Numbered from the stretch's first letter, positions 28,181 through 37,846 are shown. The stretch is DNA of 64,000 bases from Thiohalophilus thiocyanatoxydans (GCF_004366735.1 NZ_SOQX01000005.1:17501-81500); one strand, 5' to 3'. The notes: a model not told the origin generated them from the letters alone. Made by a program: numbers and translations.

Positions 28181-28663
28181 ATGAGCGAACTGACCCATTT
28201 CAATCAGGACGGTGACGCCCACATGGTCGATGTGGGAGAAAAGTCCGTCACCCTGCGCGAGGCAGTGGCCGGCGGCGCGATCCAGATGCAGCCTGACACC
28301 CTGCAGCTGATTATCGAGGGCGGCCATAAAAAAGGCGATGTACTGGGCATCGCGCGTATCGCCGGCATCATGGCCGCCAAACGCACTGCCGATCTGATCC
28401 CCCTGTGTCATCCGCTGATGCTGACCCATGTGGAAGTGGAACTGACGCCCGATCCGCAACACAACTGCGTGCACTGTCGCAGTATTGTCGAAACCCGGGG
28501 TCAGACCGGTGTGGAGATGGAAGCCCTGACCGCCACCCAGGTTGCACTGCTGACCATCTATGACATGTGCAAGGCAGTGGATCGAGGCATGCAGATGCAG
28601 AACATTTGCCTGCTGGAAAAAAAGGGTGGCAAATCAGGCCATTGGCAACGAGACACGGCCTGA
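28181..28663 (+). CDS. moaC: Cyclic pyranopterin monophosphate synthase
   Basis: Converts the MoaA product to cyclic pyranopterin monophosphate in molybdenum cofactor synthesis. The 160-residue protein has [13 protein letters not shown] (active-site His) and [11 protein letters not shown] (Asp and Lys of the active site). ATG 28181 is the family start although the frame stays open upstream. A -10-like TATCAT ends 6 bases before it and no Shine-Dalgarno sequence is visible. moaA is not in this window. Confidence 0.95.
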   Translation: MSELTHFNQDGDAHMVDVGEKSVTLREAVAGGAIQMQPDTLQLIIEGGHKKGDVLGIARIAGIMAAKRTADLIPLCHPLMLTHVEVELTPDPQHNCVHCRSIVETRGQTGVEMEALTATQVALLTIYDMCKAVDRGMQMQNICLLEKKGGKSGHWQRDTA

Positions 28664-28796
28664 TCGTTCTTCCCGGACTCCCCGTCCATACGCTGCCCGT
28701 AATTCAGTATTCGGGCCGATTGAATAAAATTACTAAAATAGCGGGGTTATCTGCCGACAGTACAAAGAGCGCCATCACACCAGGAGGAGGTGAGCC

Positions 28797-29795
28797 ATGC
28801 GTCGTTCACTGATCAGGCAACTGCTGTCCCTCAGTCTGCTCGGTTTCTCCCTGATCACCCCGCAACCCGCGCTGGCCAACAGTTCGGACTGGTTACAGGT
28901 CGAACGCTTCAAGGAAGTATTGGAGGAGGCCGAAAAAGGCAAACTCCAGGCCATGTATGAAGTGGGACTCAAATACCAGCGGGGCCGGGGAACCGAGCGT
29001 AATATCCCAAAAGCCGCCGAATGGTATGGCAAAGCGGCCGAGGCCAACCACGCGCTTTCCATGGCCCGGCTCGGTATTCTGTATGTTGAAGGAAACGGTG
29101 TTGAGCGCAATCTGAACAAGGCGATCGAACTGTTGAGCAAGGCCGCTGATCAGGATATTGCCAGCGCCCGATATCAGCTTGCCAATATGCATGAACTGGG
29201 CACGGGATTCGACAAGGATCTCGAGCAGGCAATTCGTTTATACCGCCAGGCCGCCAACGGCGGGTACTATCCGGCACAGGACAAAGTGGAAGAACTGTCG
29301 GCCCTGCTCAAGCAGAAAAAGCGCCGCAACGCAGCGGTTAGTACACCGCAACCGCAACCACAACCACAATCACAACCAGAGACCACTGTTGCGATTTTAA
29401 AGGGTAACTGGCAACGCAGTGGTCGTTACGCCGCTTACCTGCCCTCCAACATCAGTCGGTGCCGGGAACAGGACGACATTATAAAATGCATCTCCACCCC
29501 CCAGGAACGCAGTACCGGCGCGCAAATCATCACCTACAATACCGAGGCCACCCTGTCGAACTTCAACGAGAAACAATTCCATATATCTTATGTGAACAAC
29601 GTACTGGAAGTTGAACAACAGGAAAACACCCGGATAGACGTGTACGGCGAGGGGGAAGCCCGGACACCCACCAACAGTGGCATCCAGCCCGGCCAAAAGA
29701 GCTCTCCCCATCAACTGGAATGCACACTGGAAAGTCGCGATACTGTCAGTTGTGTAAAAGATCAGTACCGCCAGGTTAGTTTCACTAGCCAGTAA
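28797..29795 (+). CDS. Secreted Sel1-repeat protein
   Basis: A 332-residue protein with a signal peptide ending near PALA-NS and a very strong Shine-Dalgarno sequence (AGGAGGAGGTG). Three Sel1 repeats lie at about residues 50-160, each with the AMYEVGLKYQRGRG-type G-x-G turn. A Gln/Pro linker (QPQPQPQSQPE, near 187) leads to an unrecognised C-terminal domain of about 130 residues with paired cysteines. Sel1 proteins usually scaffold protein contacts in the periplasm. Confidence 0.82.
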   Translation: MRRSLIRQLLSLSLLGFSLITPQPALANSSDWLQVERFKEVLEEAEKGKLQAMYEVGLKYQRGRGTERNIPKAAEWYGKAAEANHALSMARLGILYVEGNGVERNLNKAIELLSKAADQDIASARYQLANMHELGTGFDKDLEQAIRLYRQAANGGYYPAQDKVEELSALLKQKKRRNAAVSTPQPQPQPQSQPETTVAILKGNWQRSGRYAAYLPSNISRCREQDDIIKCISTPQERSTGAQIITYNTEATLSNFNEKQFHISYVNNVLEVEQQENTRIDVYGEGEARTPTNSGIQPGQKSSPHQLECTLESRDTVSCVKDQYRQVSFTSQ

Positions 29796-29822
29796 TACCT
29801 GGCTGAAACGGATTCGGGGATT

Positions 29823-29828
29823 TACAAT
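29823..29828 (+). promoter_or_regulatory. -10-like hexamer for a leaderless mutH mRNA
   Basis: TACAAT ends 7 bases before the ATG at 29836. No Shine-Dalgarno sequence is visible. Confidence 0.35.
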
Positions 29829-29835
29829 AGCGGGC

Positions 29836-30519
29836 ATGTCACGCTCCGCTTACACTACACCACCGGACAGTGAGCAGGCGCTTCTGGAACGCGCACGCGC
29901 GATCGCCGGCCAGCGGTTTGCCGAACTGGCCGAACAACTCGGCGAGCCGGTGCCCGCCGAACAACGCCATGCCAAGGGCTGGATTGGCCAGTTACTGGAA
30001 CGGGCCCTGGGCGCCAGTGCGGCCTCCCTGCCCGAACCCGATTTTCAGCAACTGGGCGTGGAACTCAAAAGCCTGCCACTGAACGCCAATGGCCTCCCGC
30101 GCGAGTCCACCTACGTCTGTACGGTCCCCATGAACGAGACCAACCAGCTGCGCTGGGAGCGTTCCTGGCTGCGTCTGAAATTGCAGCGAGTGTTATGGAT
30201 CCCGATTGAAGCCGATCCCCGACTGCCGTTGGCGCAGCGCTGTATTGGTAACGCCCTGCTCTGGTCGCCAAGTCCCGGCCAGGAAGCGATGTTACGGGAT
30301 GACTGGGAAGAGTTGATGGAGCTTGTTTGTCTGGGCCGCTGGGAAGAGTTATCCGCCCGCCACGGCCGCTATTTGCAAATCCGTCCCAAGGCCGCCCATT
30401 CGCGTGTACTCACTGAAGCCCATGACAGTGAGGGGAATCTGTGCCGGATTCTGCCGCGCGGTTTTTATCTGCGTACCGACTTCACCCGCCAGATTCTCGA
30501 ACAACATTATGCCGGCTGA
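29836..30519 (+). CDS. mutH: Mismatch-repair endonuclease MutH
   Basis: Nicks the unmethylated strand at hemimethylated GATC sites when activated by MutS/MutL. The 227-residue protein has the restriction-like catalytic set D69, E76 and K78 in DFQQLGVELKSL, matching D70/E77/K79 of E. coli, plus the conserved KGWIGQLLE. Its presence implies a Dam methylase elsewhere and supports a gammaproteobacterial host. Confidence 0.95.
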   Translation: MSRSAYTTPPDSEQALLERARAIAGQRFAELAEQLGEPVPAEQRHAKGWIGQLLERALGASAASLPEPDFQQLGVELKSLPLNANGLPRESTYVCTVPMNETNQLRWERSWLRLKLQRVLWIPIEADPRLPLAQRCIGNALLWSPSPGQEAMLRDDWEELMELVCLGRWEELSARHGRYLQIRPKAAHSRVLTEAHDSEGNLCRILPRGFYLRTDFTRQILEQHYAG

Positions 30520-30614
30520 TTCAAGAGACTCGTCTTTTGTAAAGCCCGCTCACCCGTAACCGTCTCTCGCTGAACCCTGAAAACCCTGTTTGTCGATGCA
30601 GCGAGTCCCGGCCA

Positions 30615-31304
30615 CTAGCCTCCGGAAGGAAACAGGTTGAACTCCCGCACCTGGCCGGTTTGCTGCAGGGACTCCGACAGGGTGTGAAAGTTTTCGGGGT
30701 TGAGGGTAAACATGGTCAGCTTGTACTCACCCATCCTGTCTTTTTCATACATGTGATAGCTCATATTGGCACAGGTAATCTTGTGTTCCTTGAGTATCTC
30801 AATCAATCGCGTGCGAGAGAGGCCTTCATCGCGGTTATACCGAATTGACAAGCTGGCAAAATGGCGGTTCGGCATGACTCTTTCACTCCAGCCAAACAGA
30901 CCCAGAACGATCAAGGCAATCAGGGTAGTCAGCAGGCTCGCACTATAGAACCCCATGCCGACCATAATGCCAATGGCGGCGGTCATCCAGATAGAAGCCG
31001 CCGTGGTCAGGCCGCGAACCGTCAGTTTCTCCTTCATAATCACCCCGGCTCCCAGAAAGCCGATCCCGGTCATAATCCCCTGGGCCATACGCGTGGGATC
31101 CACCCGAATGGTTTCCACCGGCACTCCGGCCAGCAAATCCCATTGATAGACCGTTAACAACATCAACAAACAGGAAGACGTGGACACCAGTGCGTGGGTA
31201 CGCAGCCCCGCGGGCCGCCCGTGAAAGGCCCGCTCCAGTCCGATAGCACTGCCGATAACCAATGCCACCAGCAGTCGACTGACCATGGGTAAATAATCCT
31301 GCAT
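30615..31304 (-). CDS. MgtC/SapB-family membrane protein
   Basis: A 229-residue protein with four to five N-terminal membrane helices. It carries the family signature GSAIGLERAFHGRPAGLRTH and GIGFLGAGVI, then a cytosolic C-terminal ACT-like region at about residues 145-229. MgtC modulates membrane ATPase activity and Mg2+ or acid adaptation in pathogens; the role in free-living bacteria is unclear. Confidence 0.88.
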   Translation of the reverse strand: MQDYLPMVSRLLVALVIGSAIGLERAFHGRPAGLRTHALVSTSSCLLMLLTVYQWDLLAGVPVETIRVDPTRMAQGIMTGIGFLGAGVIMKEKLTVRGLTTAASIWMTAAIGIMVGMGFYSASLLTTLIALIVLGLFGWSERVMPNRHFASLSIRYNRDEGLSRTRLIEILKEHKITCANMSYHMYEKDRMGEYKLTMFTLNPENFHTLSESLQQTGQVREFNLFPSGG

Positions 31305-31471
31305 ATATAAATCCCTTCCTGATTACGGGTTATAGACTGGTGTCATGCCCGTGTTCGACAACCCGATCCGGTATCCGGACGCGCGCAAGCACCTGTAAAA
31401 ATCGACGAATAGTCATTATAATATCGCCCTTAATATGGCATATACACACAACGATTGCACGGGGGTTAGTG

Positions 31472-32173
31472 ATGAGCGACTTTGAGATTGATGAGGCCAT
31501 GTTCGGCAACAAGGCCCAGGCTGCTCACCCCGAAATGTCACTGGAGGAGCAGCTTCAGCTGCATCAGCAGCATGTAGCTGAGTTGCCCGAAGATGCTCCA
31601 GCAATAGATCGGGCACGCGCCCGGCTGGATGTCGCCGAACTGTTGCTCGCGCTGGAACGCAAGGATGAAGCCTGGCAGGAGGGCCGGGATATCATTGATA
31701 CATTTCTGAATGAGGAAGCCTGGCAGGATGCAGTGGAAACATACAACGTCCTGTTTCAGTGCGAACAGCCTGCATCACTCTCTGCTCTGGGCCAGGGTGT
31801 CTGGCTGGCGGTTACTTTTCCGATTATGCCGCAAACCACGATTACCATGCTAAACCATATTATCGATGAAACTCCCGCCGATGCGGACGGCGCCGCCGTG
31901 GCCGCCATAACCTCGCATTATATTGCGGATCTTCGCGCCCCCGAAGACAAGCATGAAAGCCTGACCTTTCTGACTTCGAAAATCCTGGCTGATGTCGCCC
32001 GGCGTCATAGTAACGTGGAGAGTCAGGAGCAGATGGATATGTGGCTCAAGAAGCTGGAGCTAGAGGATCCGAAGGCGTTTCTACCACGCCTGTCGATGGT
32101 TATTGATGTGCTGGTACAGGATGACTGGTGGTTTGATCGGGAAGCCGTGCGAGAAAAACTGCCAGTACACTAA
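31472..32173 (+). CDS. Unrecognised soluble, helical acidic protein
   Basis: A 233-residue protein, acidic, without signal or membrane segments. Helices in TPR-like pairs (residues 29-60, 62-100 and later) suggest a helical-repeat scaffold, but no family is recognised. The start at ATG 31472 is preceded by GGGGG; longer frames start inside the promoter region. It is convergent with the downstream diguanylate cyclase. Confidence 0.65.
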   Translation: MSDFEIDEAMFGNKAQAAHPEMSLEEQLQLHQQHVAELPEDAPAIDRARARLDVAELLLALERKDEAWQEGRDIIDTFLNEEAWQDAVETYNVLFQCEQPASLSALGQGVWLAVTFPIMPQTTITMLNHIIDETPADADGAAVAAITSHYIADLRAPEDKHESLTFLTSKILADVARRHSNVESQEQMDMWLKKLELEDPKAFLPRLSMVIDVLVQDDWWFDREAVREKLPVH

Positions 32174-32217
32174 AGCCGCTGTCACGCGAAACAGCATGCT
32201 CTATTCATCCGTTGACA

Positions 32218-33678
32218 TCACTTAATTGACGAATTGCCCGTATCATGCGCTCTTAGCTGATCCTGTCTATCCAGTACGATCTGGTTACGGCCCAGGCGCT
32301 TGGCTTCGTACATGGCCTCATCCGCCCGTTTCAGTAATGACTCGGGATTGTCAGCTTCATGCAGCATCGCCACACCGGCGGAAAATGTTGGTGCCGGCAC
32401 ATCGACATCGCCGCAATGACAGGTCGTTGACCTCGCCTCTCTTTGCACTTTATGCAACGCGGACAATGCGCCTTCGAGATCGGTGTTAGGCAGAATTACC
32501 GCGAACTCCTCGCCGCCATAACGTGAGACCATATCATGATGACGGAAGGTCGACAGAATCCGTTCTGCGTAACAGGTTAATACCGCATCACCAACCGCAT
32601 GGCCGTATTCATCATTAAGGTCCTTGAATGAATCAAGATCCAGCAGCGCCAGACTCAACTGAAACCCGTAACGCTGGGAACGGCTCATTTCGTCCTCGAG
32701 GCGTCGCATCAGGGCCCGTCGGTTGGGTAAATCGGTAAGTTCGTCGGTCATGCTAAGCAAGCGTACTCTGGCCAGCTCTTCACTCAGATTCTGACTGTCT
32801 TTTTCGATCAACTTGAGATATGTTTTGGCGTCATTCAGCTTGCTGAGCAGGGCTTGATAGGTTCCACCAAGCTTTTCGACATCTTCCATCAGGCTCTGGC
32901 GTAACAGCTTTATATCATCAATTTCCTGCGCCTCCACCAGCCCCAACTTGACATTTTCCAGCATATCCCCGAACTGCTTGTTCTCATCAATAGTTTCCTG
33001 GATATGCTGCATCAATTTAGCCTGAACTTTCTCGGCCTCTCTATGCTGCGTATTAAGATACTTACGATATTTGGAGGCCAGTTTTTGTTCCGTTTCCTGA
33101 TCATTGTGCGGCAGCAGCTCCTCTATCAGACTTCGGATCAGTTCCCGTTGAGTTTCATGACCCGAAGCGACACTCTCGCCCTCTTCCTGAGGGATTTGCT
33201 CGTTTTCCTTCATCCCAGGATAAGTATCATCACTGTAGTATGAAAGTATCGGCTCCAGTGCCCGGCGCAATACGGCCTCATCGATTCCCTCCATGCGCGA
33301 AATGTGCCTGGCATACAAATCAATATGCCTTTGAATATCTTGCAGTTCATGACTGGTATGCGGCATTTGCAATTGTTTCTGCGACAACTTGACATGCACA
33401 TGCATGGCGCTTCCCGGGCTCAGATGTTTGGCATAAACATCCAGTAATGAACGCAACCAGAAGCGCAGGACTCTGTCCCGCTCCCCATGCTCCTGGTCCA
33501 TCGTGGTCAACATGCGTTCAACGTACTGATAGATCACATTGCCGGATGAGGAGGACTTCAAATCATCCAGCAGGTTCAAAATATGAGGAATGGCAGAGGA
33601 AGAAACGGGGGCTTTGGAATCATTACGCCGAGAATCTTCCAGCGCATCGGGGACGGCCTTGTTATCAGATTCTGACAT
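32218..33678 (-). CDS. Diguanylate cyclase with helical N terminus
   Basis: About 486 residues. The N-terminal ~300 residues are helical with a coiled coil around 200-310. A GGDEF domain follows, with the intact signature YGGEEF and the DLDSFKDLNDEYGH metal/substrate segment. It makes cyclic di-GMP. An inhibitory I-site RxxD is not evident in the expected place before the signature. No membrane segment or signal is seen, so a cytosolic sensor is likely. The ATG at 33678 is preceded by AAGGA; a GTG one codon upstream is less likely. Confidence 0.88.
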   Translation of the reverse strand: MSESDNKAVPDALEDSRRNDSKAPVSSSAIPHILNLLDDLKSSSSGNVIYQYVERMLTTMDQEHGERDRVLRFWLRSLLDVYAKHLSPGSAMHVHVKLSQKQLQMPHTSHELQDIQRHIDLYARHISRMEGIDEAVLRRALEPILSYYSDDTYPGMKENEQIPQEEGESVASGHETQRELIRSLIEELLPHNDQETEQKLASKYRKYLNTQHREAEKVQAKLMQHIQETIDENKQFGDMLENVKLGLVEAQEIDDIKLLRQSLMEDVEKLGGTYQALLSKLNDAKTYLKLIEKDSQNLSEELARVRLLSMTDELTDLPNRRALMRRLEDEMSRSQRYGFQLSLALLDLDSFKDLNDEYGHAVGDAVLTCYAERILSTFRHHDMVSRYGGEEFAVILPNTDLEGALSALHKVQREARSTTCHCGDVDVPAPTFSAGVAMLHEADNPESLLKRADEAMYEAKRLGRNQIVLDRQDQLRAHDTGNSSIK

Positions 33679-33681
33679 CAC

Positions 33682-34045
33682 CTTTCCTTATGTGACGGCT
33701 GTTGTTATATCTTGATGGCAGTTGCCTGGCATTATTGGCTTGCCATTTTGACTCATGGCAACACCGGCCGCAGGGGAACAGTGTAGTCAGCCAAGCCAAA
33801 CTATTTCATTTGACATTATCCTATGCCCCCAGCTCATGCAAGCGTCCCGACCCCGCCTGGATTCAAAGTCAGGCGACTCCCCGAGGCATTCTGATACAGA
33901 GACTTAGGTAAAATTTATAAACTTCTTGATTAATTATGGGTTATAACAATTTGAGAATGTAACAGGACCCCGATCGGAACTGATATACCTGACAGGTCGA
34001 CTCCACGGGTTCCCCCTTAACCAGTTCCCCTGTCTGGAGGTCACC
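33682..34045. other. Intergenic region with a dyad, no gene seen
   Basis: This 364-bp divergent region has no convincing coding frame. It contains a perfect 7-bp dyad TTGCCAT-N8-ATGGCAA at 33740-33761, which could be an operator. The lipoprotein gene downstream has a GGAGG Shine-Dalgarno sequence near 34035. Confidence 0.3.
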
Positions 34046-34621
34046 ATGTATAAAATTTTCCTCGCTTTTCTTGTACCGGGGCTCATTGCCGCCTGCCAGG
34101 CCCCGTCCTTTTCTACCGACTCGCCACTCACCCCGGTACCGGCCGAGTCCCGGCTGATACTTAACGAACCGTTGTCCATCCCGCCCGGCAAGCTCAGCCT
34201 CTGGTTTCAGGAGGGCGAGCGGATGGCGCAGCACGAGCTGGATCGTTATTACCCGCACTGCAAATTCGAGACGCTTGAGTTCCAGGAAAACGAGAAAATC
34301 ATCCAGCCCGACACCTTCATAATCCACAAGGTCGTACGCTGGCAGGACTATGCCCTGACTTCCATCCGCGTTGCATCGGCTGGCGCAGTGCTCGATATCC
34401 TTGCAGATGGCGGTGGCGGCCCCGCCCATGTAACTCCGACCACGGAGATGTTCCTGCACTCCGAACAACAAGCGAATGTCTACCGACTGGCTTGCAGTCA
34501 GTGGGAAGACCCTTATGATGCCAACCAGGTCACGATTGACCCGATCCGAAGAGCCCTGGGTAACACCTTTACCCTGAAGTTGCCTGAGCATCTGGAAGAG
34601 AAACAAAGTGCCGCTCAATAA
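34046..34621 (+). CDS. Unrecognised lipoprotein
   Basis: A 191-residue protein with a lipobox LIAAC ending at residue 17, so lipidated and membrane-attached. The mature part starts QAPSFSTDSPL and has two further cysteines and a Gly-rich loop near residue 128. No family is recognised. A good Shine-Dalgarno sequence (TGGAGG) precedes the ATG. Confidence 0.75.
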   Translation: MYKIFLAFLVPGLIAACQAPSFSTDSPLTPVPAESRLILNEPLSIPPGKLSLWFQEGERMAQHELDRYYPHCKFETLEFQENEKIIQPDTFIIHKVVRWQDYALTSIRVASAGAVLDILADGGGGPAHVTPTTEMFLHSEQQANVYRLACSQWEDPYDANQVTIDPIRRALGNTFTLKLPEHLEEKQSAAQ

Positions 34622-34672
34622 CCCTGCGGCCCAACATAAAAGGTCCGGGCATTTGCCACGCCTGTTTCGACC

Positions 34673-35413
34673 TCAGTCCACGTAGGGTCCCCACTGGCGA
34701 ATCGGTTCGCCGTGAGGCTGTCCCATAACCAGCATAAAACGGCTCTCGGCCTGCCCTTTCACCCCCAGCGTTTTCTCTGTCTCAAAGAACAGTGCCTGTC
34801 CCGGGTTCAGTTCATGACCATTGATTTCGATTGCACCGTGCATCAGGTAAAGTAGTCCACGAAAATCCTGCGGTACATTTTCTGTGTAAATCCCGCCGCC
34901 CGGCAAACTGACATCGTAATAACGTATATCGGTTGAGAGTTTCATGGGGGATGATTCACCGACGATCACCCGTATCCGGGCATCCTCTTTTTGCTCCACC
35001 GGAACCTGATCCCTGTCGACCTGTTGATAACCGGGTTCGATCTGCTTGAGGCGCTGCGGCAGGTTAATCCATAACTGAATCCCGCTGCTCTGCCCTTCGG
35101 CCGCCGGCATTTCCGAATGCTCGATGCCGCGCCCGGCGGTAAACCGCTGCGCGCCACCAGCCGTTACCGTCGACGCATTACCCAGATTGTCCTTGTGCTG
35201 CATACTGCCCTCGAACATATAGGTAATCGCCTCGAAACCACGATGGGGATGGGTCGGAAAGCCATTGCCCGGTTCGATGGTAAAATGATCCCATAAGACG
35301 AAAGGATCAAAGTTCATCATGCGCCGCACAATGGGAAACAGCCGCTGTACCTCGGCGCCATCGCCTTCCTGCATCAACAGGGCATCGGTGACAAACAGGG
35401 ATTGCGCACTCAT
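34673..35413 (-). CDS. Pirin-family protein (YhaK-like)
   Basis: A 246-residue bicupin with the metal-binding HPHRGFEAITYMFEG and the later HSEMPA. Family members include quercetin dioxygenases; the E. coli homologue YhaK is a redox-sensitive member of the YhaJ region. Its start overlaps the upstream glutathionyl-hydroquinone reductase stop by 4 bases (ATGA), so they are co-translated. Confidence 0.9.
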   Translation of the reverse strand: MSAQSLFVTDALLMQEGDGAEVQRLFPIVRRMMNFDPFVLWDHFTIEPGNGFPTHPHRGFEAITYMFEGSMQHKDNLGNASTVTAGGAQRFTAGRGIEHSEMPAAEGQSSGIQLWINLPQRLKQIEPGYQQVDRDQVPVEQKEDARIRVIVGESSPMKLSTDIRYYDVSLPGGGIYTENVPQDFRGLLYLMHGAIEINGHELNPGQALFFETEKTLGVKGQAESRFMLVMGQPHGEPIRQWGPYVD

Positions 35414-36390
35414 GTCAGTTCTCCACGGTTGTGTGGCTGTAATAAATCCTGCACCGGCCCCTTGGGCACGATGCGGGTCGGGTTCAGCTCCACATGACTG
35501 TAATAATAGTGTTGCTTGATATGTTCGAAACGGGTTGTGTCGGCAATACCCGGCATCTGGTACAGCTCAAGCAGATAGTTGAACAGGTTCGGATAATCGG
35601 CGATGCGCTGTTTATTGCATTTGAAATGGCCCACATAGACCGGGTCAAAGCGCAGGAGTGTAGGAAACAGGCGCCAGTCGGCTTCGGTCAGCTGGCTGCC
35701 GAGCAGATAACGTTGTTTCGACAGCCGTTGCTCCAGTTCATCCAGCGCGGCAAACAGGGTATCGAAGTTTTTTTCATAGGCTTCCTGCGTACTGGCAAAG
35801 CCGGTGCGATAAACCCCGTTATTGACCGGCTCATAGACTGCCTCGTTGATCTCATCAATTGCCTCGCGCAAAGCCGCGGGATACATGTCCACGCTGTCGT
35901 CCGCCCACGCATCAAAGGCGCTGTTGAACATGCGAATAATTTCCGCCGACTCATTGTTGACAATGGTCTCGTGCTGTTTGTCCCACAATGCCGGCACGGT
36001 CACGATACCGCTGTAGTGCGGATCGGCCCGGGTATACAACTGATGCATATAGTCATAGCCATACAGCGTGTCACCGGTCGCATCGGGATAATCCCGAAAG
36101 TCCCAGCCCTTCGGCCCCATGTGCGGATGGACGACCGAGACGCTGATAATATCCTCCAGTTTTTTCAGCTTGCGGAAGATTAGTGTGCGGTGCGCCCAGG
36201 GGCAGGCATAGGAGACATACAGGTGATAGCGCCCCGGCTCGGCCGCAAAGCCGCCCTCGCCGCTCGGGCCCGGGGAACCGTCGGGCGTCACCCAGTGGCG
36301 AAACTGCGAATCCTGGCGCACGAATTCGCCGTCTTCGGTTTCGGCATCGAGCCAGTCCTCGTGTAACTGACCGTTTATCATCAAACTCAT
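35410..36390 (-). CDS. Glutathionyl-hydroquinone reductase (YqjG/ECM4-type GST)
   Basis: Reduces glutathionyl-hydroquinones to hydroquinones. The 326-residue omega/xi-class GST has the catalytic C63 in YACPWAHRT, and the ESAEIIR GSH-binding loop. GAGGAG precedes the ATG. It lies between DoxX and pirin genes in a minus-strand operon divergent from a LysR regulator, like a rearranged E. coli yqjG-yqjF-yhaJ-yhaK region. Confidence 0.92.
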   Translation of the reverse strand: MSLMINGQLHEDWLDAETEDGEFVRQDSQFRHWVTPDGSPGPSGEGGFAAEPGRYHLYVSYACPWAHRTLIFRKLKKLEDIISVSVVHPHMGPKGWDFRDYPDATGDTLYGYDYMHQLYTRADPHYSGIVTVPALWDKQHETIVNNESAEIIRMFNSAFDAWADDSVDMYPAALREAIDEINEAVYEPVNNGVYRTGFASTQEAYEKNFDTLFAALDELEQRLSKQRYLLGSQLTEADWRLFPTLLRFDPVYVGHFKCNKQRIADYPNLFNYLLELYQMPGIADTTRFEHIKQHYYYSHVELNPTRIVPKGPVQDLLQPHNRGELT

Positions 36391-36472
36391 CGTTGGCTCC
36401 TCGTTGTGTCACAGGTATCGCGGCGCAGCCACGCCAGTCTGGCGGGAGCGACTGCGCGTACGATCAGCGTCT

Positions 36473-36841
36473 TTACCGCTTGTCCAGACTCAATCCACCC
36501 GCACCGTGTGCCGCCAGCACCAGCAGGCCACCGGCCATGGCCAGGTTTTTCATGAACAGGATTGACTGCATCTGATCGGCAAAGTTGCTGTGGAAAATGA
36601 TCGCCGCGACCACCGAGAACGCGGCCAGCGCCCAGGCCGCCAGGCGGGTCTGCCAGCCGACGATCAGCGCCAGCGCGCCGCCGATTTCCAGCAGAATAAC
36701 CAGCGGCAACAACATGCCCGGCACGCCCACCGATTCCATGTAGCCCTGGGTCCCGGCATAGCCGCTGATCTTGGTGATGCCCGAAAGCAGAAAAATATGG
36801 GCCAGCAGAATCCGGCCAACCAGTGTCTGATATTTGTCCAT
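36473..36841 (-). CDS. DoxX-family membrane protein (YqjF-like)
   Basis: A 122-residue protein with four membrane helices and the DoxX signature LVGRILLAHIFLLSG followed by the G-rich helix AALIVGWQT. ATG 36841 is preferred over an upstream start because GAGAGGAG precedes it. First gene of the quinone-response-like operon. The E. coli homologue yqjF responds to dinitrotoluene metabolites through YhaJ. Confidence 0.88.
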   Translation of the reverse strand: MDKYQTLVGRILLAHIFLLSGITKISGYAGTQGYMESVGVPGMLLPLVILLEIGGALALIVGWQTRLAAWALAAFSVVAAIIFHSNFADQMQSILFMKNLAMAGGLLVLAAHGAGGLSLDKR

Positions 36842-36931
36842 TTGCTCTCTCCTCTCACACGTTGAGTTATCCAGTGCGTGAAACATAGCCCCGAATTAAT
36901 CGATAAAAAAGTTCAAATAACTGTCCATTCT

Positions 36932-36948
36932 TATCTAATTTATTGATA
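36932..36948. promoter_or_regulatory. Possible LysR-type operator (TATC-N9-GATA)
   Basis: The dyad TATC-N9-GATA contains the T-N11-A core of LysR-type operators and sits between the divergent doxX-like and lysR genes. It overlaps the -10-like TATATT (36947-36952) of the lysR gene. Confidence 0.4.
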
Positions 36949-36958
36949 TATTTGGCCG

Positions 36959-37846
36959 ATGCGCCCCCCTCACATCAGTCTGGATCAGTGGCGAGTTTTT
37001 CAGGCCATCGTCGACCACGGCGGTTACGCCCAGGCCGCCGCGGCCCTGCATCGCAGCCAGTCTTCCGTCAGCTATGCGATCAAACAGTTACAAATGCAGC
37101 TCGGGGTGTCCCTGCTGGAGGTGCGCGGCCGCAAGGCGCAGTTGACCGGGGCGGGCGAGGCGCTGCTGGGCCGCGCCCGGCAACTGCTGGCAGAGGCCGT
37201 GGCCCTGGAAGAGCTGGCACATCACCTGGAACAGGGCTGGGAGGCGGCGATCCGGCTGGTGGTGGACGCGGCCTTCCCCTCGGCGCTGTTACTCGACGCC
37301 CTGCAGGCCTTCGCGCCGCAGGATCGCGGTACCCGGGTGCTGCTGGAAGAGGTGGTATTGTCCGGGGCGCAGGATGCCCTGGAACAGGGTCAGGCGGATC
37401 TGATCATCGGGGCCGAGCTGCCGTCGGCCAGCCTGGCCGATCCGCTGCTGGAAATTGAATTTGTGGCCGTGGCTCACCCCGATCACCCTCTGCACAGGCT
37501 CGAACGCAAACTGAAGATGGCCGACCTGGAAAGGGAGATGCAGGTGGTGGTCAAGGACTCGGGGCAGCAATCGCCGCGTGACTTTGGCTGGCTGGGCGCC
37601 GAGCACCGCTGGACCGTCAGCAGTATCGATACGGCCGTGACCACGATTCACCACGGACTGGGTTACGGCTGGCTGCCCCGGCATCAGATTCAGGCCGAGC
37701 TGCAAAAGGGTCAGTTACTTCCCCTGCCGCTGACTAGCGGACAAATCTACCGCACCCACCTTTATCTGGCCTTCGGCCAGGAACACCCCGGGCCCGCCAC
37801 GCAACTGCTGAGCGATCTGATACGCCGACAGGTCAGCCTCTGGTAA
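36959..37846 (+). CDS. LysR-family transcriptional regulator
   Basis: A 295-residue protein with an N-terminal winged HTH at about residues 6-65 (LDQWRVFQAIVDHGGYAQAA.. RSQSSVSYAIKQLQ) and a two-lobe effector domain. It is divergent from a DoxX-GHR-pirin operon. By analogy with E. coli YhaJ it probably activates that operon in response to quinones or aromatic compounds (inference). The leader is very short: a -10-like TATATT ends 6 bases before the ATG. Confidence 0.92.
   Translation: MRPPHISLDQWRVFQAIVDHGGYAQAAAALHRSQSSVSYAIKQLQMQLGVSLLEVRGRKAQLTGAGEALLGRARQLLAEAVALEELAHHLEQGWEAAIRLVVDAAFPSALLLDALQAFAPQDRGTRVLLEEVVLSGAQDALEQGQADLIIGAELPSASLADPLLEIEFVAVAHPDHPLHRLERKLKMADLEREMQVVVKDSGQQSPRDFGWLGAEHRWTVSSIDTAVTTIHHGLGYGWLPRHQIQAELQKGQLLPLPLTSGQIYRTHLYLAFGQEHPGPATQLLSDLIRRQVSLW

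Noticed and set aside
30567-30605. Terminator between mutH and mgtC-like genes
   Set aside because: CTCGCTG/CAGCGAG can pair, but the 25-base loop and lack of a T tract make it unconvincing.
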